Origin: Phycisphaerales bacterium
GTDB lineage: Bacteria > Planctomycetota > Phycisphaerae > Phycisphaerales > JAGLTS01
NCBI GenBank assembly: GCA_023135165.1
Contig: JAGLTS010000019.1
Location: 1-62,374 of the forward strand
DNA length: 62,374 nt
Direction of reading: 5' to 3'
A model generated the notes under the pieces. That model made no database searches. It was not told where the DNA came from and saw only the letters and a program-made list of their open reading frames with translations. Positions 59,742 to 62,374 of this stretch are shown here, in pieces (position 1 is the first letter of the stretch; each line of letters starts with the position of its first letter). A program made the position numbers and the translations under genes.

Positions 59742-59771
59742 TTGACACCCGCGCGGCCTCGCCTGTACAGT
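59742..59771 (+). promoter_or_regulatory. sigma-70-type promoter for the HEAT-repeat gene
   Basis: Perfect TTGACA (59742-59747), 18-bp spacer, TACAGT (59766-59771). About 120 bases upstream of the GTG at 59891, leaving a leader of about 115 nt. It also supports the late start, because any upstream start would precede the promoter. Confidence 0.6.
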
Positions 59772-59890
59772 CCCCACTTCGCCCTTGCGGTCACAATGGA
59801 ACGTCTGCGCTCGCACGGCGAGACCCCGTTCTCAAGGTGACGTTGACCGGCCTGGGACTTGTTTCCGCAACGATTGACCGAGGAGATTTC

Positions 59891-62098
59891 GTGATACAGC
59901 GCATCTGGCACCGGCACCGGATCTGGTTGGGCGTGCTCATCATCCTGGGAGCGGCCATCCCGCTCTCGGCCCAGTCGTCACACGACGAGAAGCTCCTCCT
60001 GGAGAACTTCATTCACTACGTGATCATCGGCAAGCACGATCTCGCCGCATCCAACGGTCGCGTGCTGCTCGATTCGGACCTGAGCGACAAGGAGCTTGCT
60101 GAGCTTCGCGAGACGCTGCGCGACCCGGAGCGGCTAGCCAAGGCGGTCCGGCTGAGCCTGAAGCAGGATGCGAACGCGGACCTTCTGGCTGTCGCCGCTG
60201 AGCTTGATATGCGAATCGAGGCTGGCTACCGCACGCGGGCGCGTGAGCCGCAACGGATCAAGGAAGCGATCGAAATGCTGCGGGGCGGGCAGCGATCCGT
60301 GGCGATCGGCCGGGATCGGCTCATCGAGGCGGGCGAATACGCCGTCCCACACCTGCTCGATGTACTCCTGGTTCGTGGCGACGCGGTAATCAAGTCGGAG
60401 ATCGCGCAGACGCTGCGGATGATGTCCAGCCGGTGTGTGATCCCGCTGAGCGAGGCGGTGCCATCGCTTGAGCCGGAGCTGCAACAGCGGTTGGTGACGA
60501 TCCTCGGCGAGATCGGCTATCCGGCAGCGCTGCCTTGCCTGTACGTGACATGGACTGATTCGACCAACGTGGCGGTCCGTGAGGCGTGTGAGCGGGCGAT
60601 TCGCGAGATTGCCGGCCAACTCGACCGCGAGGTGACGCTTGCCGATCTGCACGTCACGCTCGCACAGCGATACGACGACGGCGACAGCAGCCTGCTCTCC
60701 TTCCCCGGAGAGGAGTTTCAGCTCGTCTGGACGTACTCCACTTCGGAAGGGCTCACCGCAACGGCCGTCCGGAGCGAGATCTTCCACCAGGTGGTGGCGA
60801 TGCGGACATACGGCCGCGCCCTGAGCGAGGATTCCAGCCACAACGTCGCGCTGAGTGGATGGATCGGCGCGAACTTTGTTCGTGAGATCAACATGCTCGC
60901 GGACTACGATGATCCGACGTACGGCGACGAGATGCGTGAGCCGATGTACTACGCCGTGGCTGCGGGGCCTGCGGTGGTGCATCCGGTGCTCGACCGCGGT
61001 CTTGAGGAACACAACACGCCGCTTGCGCGTCAGGCGATCGCGGCACTGGCTCAGACGGCCGGCGGCGAGACGCTTTGGGAGGGGACGGGGGGGACGCAGC
61101 CGCTTGTATGGGCGCTGACGTATCCGGACCGACGTGTCAGGGCGGAAGCGGCCCTCACGCTCGCCCGCGCGATGCCGCTCGAGTCCTTCGGCGGCGCTGA
61201 TCGTGTCGTCCCCGAACTGGCCAGCGCCATTCGCGGCACCGGCATCAACTACGCTGCCATCCTCTCCGACGATCCGGAGACTCGACTGGAACTGGCAGCC
61301 GTCGCCCGGGAGATGGGCTTCACGCTCATTTCACCGGCAGCGGCGCTGGCTGAGATCGAAGAGGAACTCAACGAGACGCCCGGAGTTGATCTGGTGCTCA
61401 TGTCGCTCCCGCTCGGTGCGACGACCCGGGAAGTTGATCATATCCGCACCGATCGGAGGCTCGCGGCGGTGCCGGTGATGATCTTCGCCGAGCAGTCGGA
61501 TCGGCTCCTGCTCCTCGACGTATTCGATCGTGATGTGGCGACGGCCGTCCTGGTGAGCGGAACCGCGGCGGATGAGCGAACCGCGGCGGATGAGCGAACC
61601 GCGGCGATCGAGGCGCTGCTCAACGTGGCGTCCGGCGGTCTGCTGACCGACGATGAATCACGCGACTACGCGCTGCGTGCACTTGCGGCGCTGCACGATC
61701 TGGCGGTCTCTCGGAACCCCGTGTACGACGTATCCGACGCGGCGAGGCAACTCGTGTCAGCGCTTGCCGATACGGAAGGCGCGGTCCGCCTGAGCATCGC
61801 TGATGTCCTTGCCAGGGTTGATCAGTCCCGTGCCCAGCGGGCGCTGATGGATGCAGCGGTCAACGCCGATGGCGAGGAGCAGCTCGCACTCTTCCGTGCC
61901 GTGGCGGAGTCGGCGAAGCGCAACGGCAATCTGCTCGACGAGCGGCAGGTTGAGACGCTGCTTGATCTGGTCCACGATGCTGAAGGATCGCTTGCGACCA
62001 CGGTCGCCGCCGCTGCGGGAGCGCTCAATCTGTCATCGGCGCACGTGGTACCCCTGATCCTCGGCGTGGATGATCGCACGCCTGTGCCCATGCGGTGA
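59891..62098 (+). CDS. exported HEAT-repeat protein
   Basis: 735 residues from GTG 59891 with AGGAG at 59881. Signal peptide RHRIWLGVLIILGAAIPLSAQS. The rest is alpha-helical with HEAT-like pairs: AGEYAVPHLLDVLLVRGDAVIKSEIAQTLRMMSSRCVIPLSEAVPSLEPELQQRLVTILGEIGYPAALPCLYVTW (about 150-225), AAGPAVVHPVLDRGLEEHNTPLARQAIAALAQTAGG and RRVRAEAALTLARAMP, then a receiver-like alpha/beta segment near 460-530 (GVDLVLMSLPLGATTREVDHIRTDRRLAAVPVMIFAEQSD). An 18-bp direct repeat at 61561-61606 encodes ADERTAADERTA. Scaffold function inferred; no enzyme motif seen. Confidence 0.82.
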   Translation: MIQRIWHRHRIWLGVLIILGAAIPLSAQSSHDEKLLLENFIHYVIIGKHDLAASNGRVLLDSDLSDKELAELRETLRDPERLAKAVRLSLKQDANADLLAVAAELDMRIEAGYRTRAREPQRIKEAIEMLRGGQRSVAIGRDRLIEAGEYAVPHLLDVLLVRGDAVIKSEIAQTLRMMSSRCVIPLSEAVPSLEPELQQRLVTILGEIGYPAALPCLYVTWTDSTNVAVREACERAIREIAGQLDREVTLADLHVTLAQRYDDGDSSLLSFPGEEFQLVWTYSTSEGLTATAVRSEIFHQVVAMRTYGRALSEDSSHNVALSGWIGANFVREINMLADYDDPTYGDEMREPMYYAVAAGPAVVHPVLDRGLEEHNTPLARQAIAALAQTAGGETLWEGTGGTQPLVWALTYPDRRVRAEAALTLARAMPLESFGGADRVVPELASAIRGTGINYAAILSDDPETRLELAAVAREMGFTLISPAAALAEIEEELNETPGVDLVLMSLPLGATTREVDHIRTDRRLAAVPVMIFAEQSDRLLLLDVFDRDVATAVLVSGTAADERTAADERTAAIEALLNVASGGLLTDDESRDYALRALAALHDLAVSRNPVYDVSDAARQLVSALADTEGAVRLSIADVLARVDQSRAQRALMDAAVNADGEEQLALFRAVAESAKRNGNLLDERQVETLLDLVHDAEGSLATTVAAAAGALNLSSAHVVPLILGVDDRTPVPMR

Positions 62099-62103
62099 TA
62101 CCG

Positions 62104-62374
62104 GTCGGTCGTCTGTATCGCCATCGCCAAGCCATCTTGGGCGTACTCGGAGAAGCGATGTGATGCGCGCAGTCCCGGCTGTGCCGATTCGTGGGGGTTC
62201 GCACCAGCTTGGACATTGAGCGTTTCTCGACCGATCCGTGCGCACGGATTCATAGAAAACGTGTTATCGGACTACAGTTTTGGGCGAGTTTGAGCCGGTT
62301 TTGGCTCGTTTCGGCGCGTTTTCGATCAGTTTTGGCCCGTTTTCGGTCGGTTTTGAGCGACATTTTGAGGCTCG
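62104..62374 (+). repeat. dispersed intergenic repeat, copy B, cut by the window end
   Basis: Inverted copy of 13615-13870, beginning 6 bp after the HEAT gene stop. T-tracts start at 62278, 62289, 62299, 62309, 62319, 62330, 62340, 62351 and 62363, the same nine-tract, 10.6-bp pattern. The palindrome around 62233-62249 reads GATCCGTGCGCACGGAT, while copy A has TTCCGTGCGCACGAA, so bases change in pairs. Compared with A there is an extra run of about 11 bases that contains an ACCCCCACGA word (about 62188-62198). Confidence 0.85.

Noticed and set aside
59627-59890. Upstream in-frame extension of the HEAT protein
   Set aside because: It would start before the TTGACA/TACAGT promoter and lacks a signal peptide; the GTG at 59891 has AGGAG and a signal sequence directly after it.

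Overview
The window looks like chromosomal DNA of a planctomycete, most likely of the Phycisphaerae type. It is GC-rich. Two very large surface proteins start with an LEPR-XLL-type motif (ESLEARRLL, EALEARRLL). Secreted proteins end either in dockerin-like Asp-rich repeats (GDLDGDGDTDQSDLGILLADYG type) or in a CTERM-like tail (PAPSSIALLGLAGL plus RRRR). FHA/kinase signalling proteins, H-X9-DG-type prepilin-like proteins and an HTH-REC regulator fit the same group. No rRNA operon, phage, IS transposase or CRISPR array is visible. The phylum assignment is inference from these protein features.

Layout. 1-5.5 kb: C-terminally cut FG-GAP/PPC surface protein. 5.9-10.8 kb: a Ser/Thr kinase followed 8 bp later by an FHA-FHA-ABC transporter. 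10.9-13.3 kb: secreted dockerin-tailed protein and a DUF5329-like lipoprotein. 13.6-13.9 kb: copy A of a dispersed repeat. 13.9-15.8 kb: tRNA-Ile2, pabA/trpG-like and guanine deaminase genes on one strand. 16-18.5 kb: a DnaJ-type chaperone and a WcaJ-type polysaccharide initiator. 18.6-28.7 kb: a single 3,363-residue gene made of about 21 propeller-like repeats, 3 PKD domains and 14 Ig-like units in an A-B-C higher-order pattern. 29.0-31.2 kb: a tandem duplication of a CTERM protein including promoter, roughly 300-nt leader and terminator. 31.3-36.9 kb: rsmJ, a lipoprotein, dnaN, tkt, rsfS. 36.9-41.6 kb: four sulfotransferases and a glycosyltransferase. 41.7-51.8 kb: housekeeping genes (YbaK, prepilin-like, saccharopine-dehydrogenase-like, rlmE, LolA-like, fetAB, ruvX), a second kinase, manC and ruvA. 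51.9-56.8 kb: prepilin-like protein, ECF sigma and partner membrane protein, dockerin-tailed protein, lipoprotein. 56.9-62.1 kb: nadE, HTH-REC regulator, HEAT-repeat protein. 62.1 kb to the end: copy B of the dispersed repeat, inverted relative to A.

Together the genes suggest an organism investing in a sulfated or otherwise decorated cell envelope (WcaJ, ManC, GT2, four sulfotransferases, giant adhesin-like proteins, sorted CTERM proteins) under phospho-signalling control (two kinases, FHA transporter, ECF sigma, response regulator).

The most unusual signals are non-coding or sub-genic. (1) A dispersed element of about 260 bp lies just behind two unrelated genes; it has nine A/T-tracts phased at about 10.6 bp and a palindrome preserved by compensating changes. 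(2) A roughly 60-bp palindromic element with an ACCCCCACG-rich flank sits in-frame inside a kinase gene and a lipoprotein gene and supplies the last codons and stop of nadE. (3) The duplicated CTERM units keep a long, partly conserved 5' leader ending in a perfect AAGAAGCGCTTCTT palindrome.
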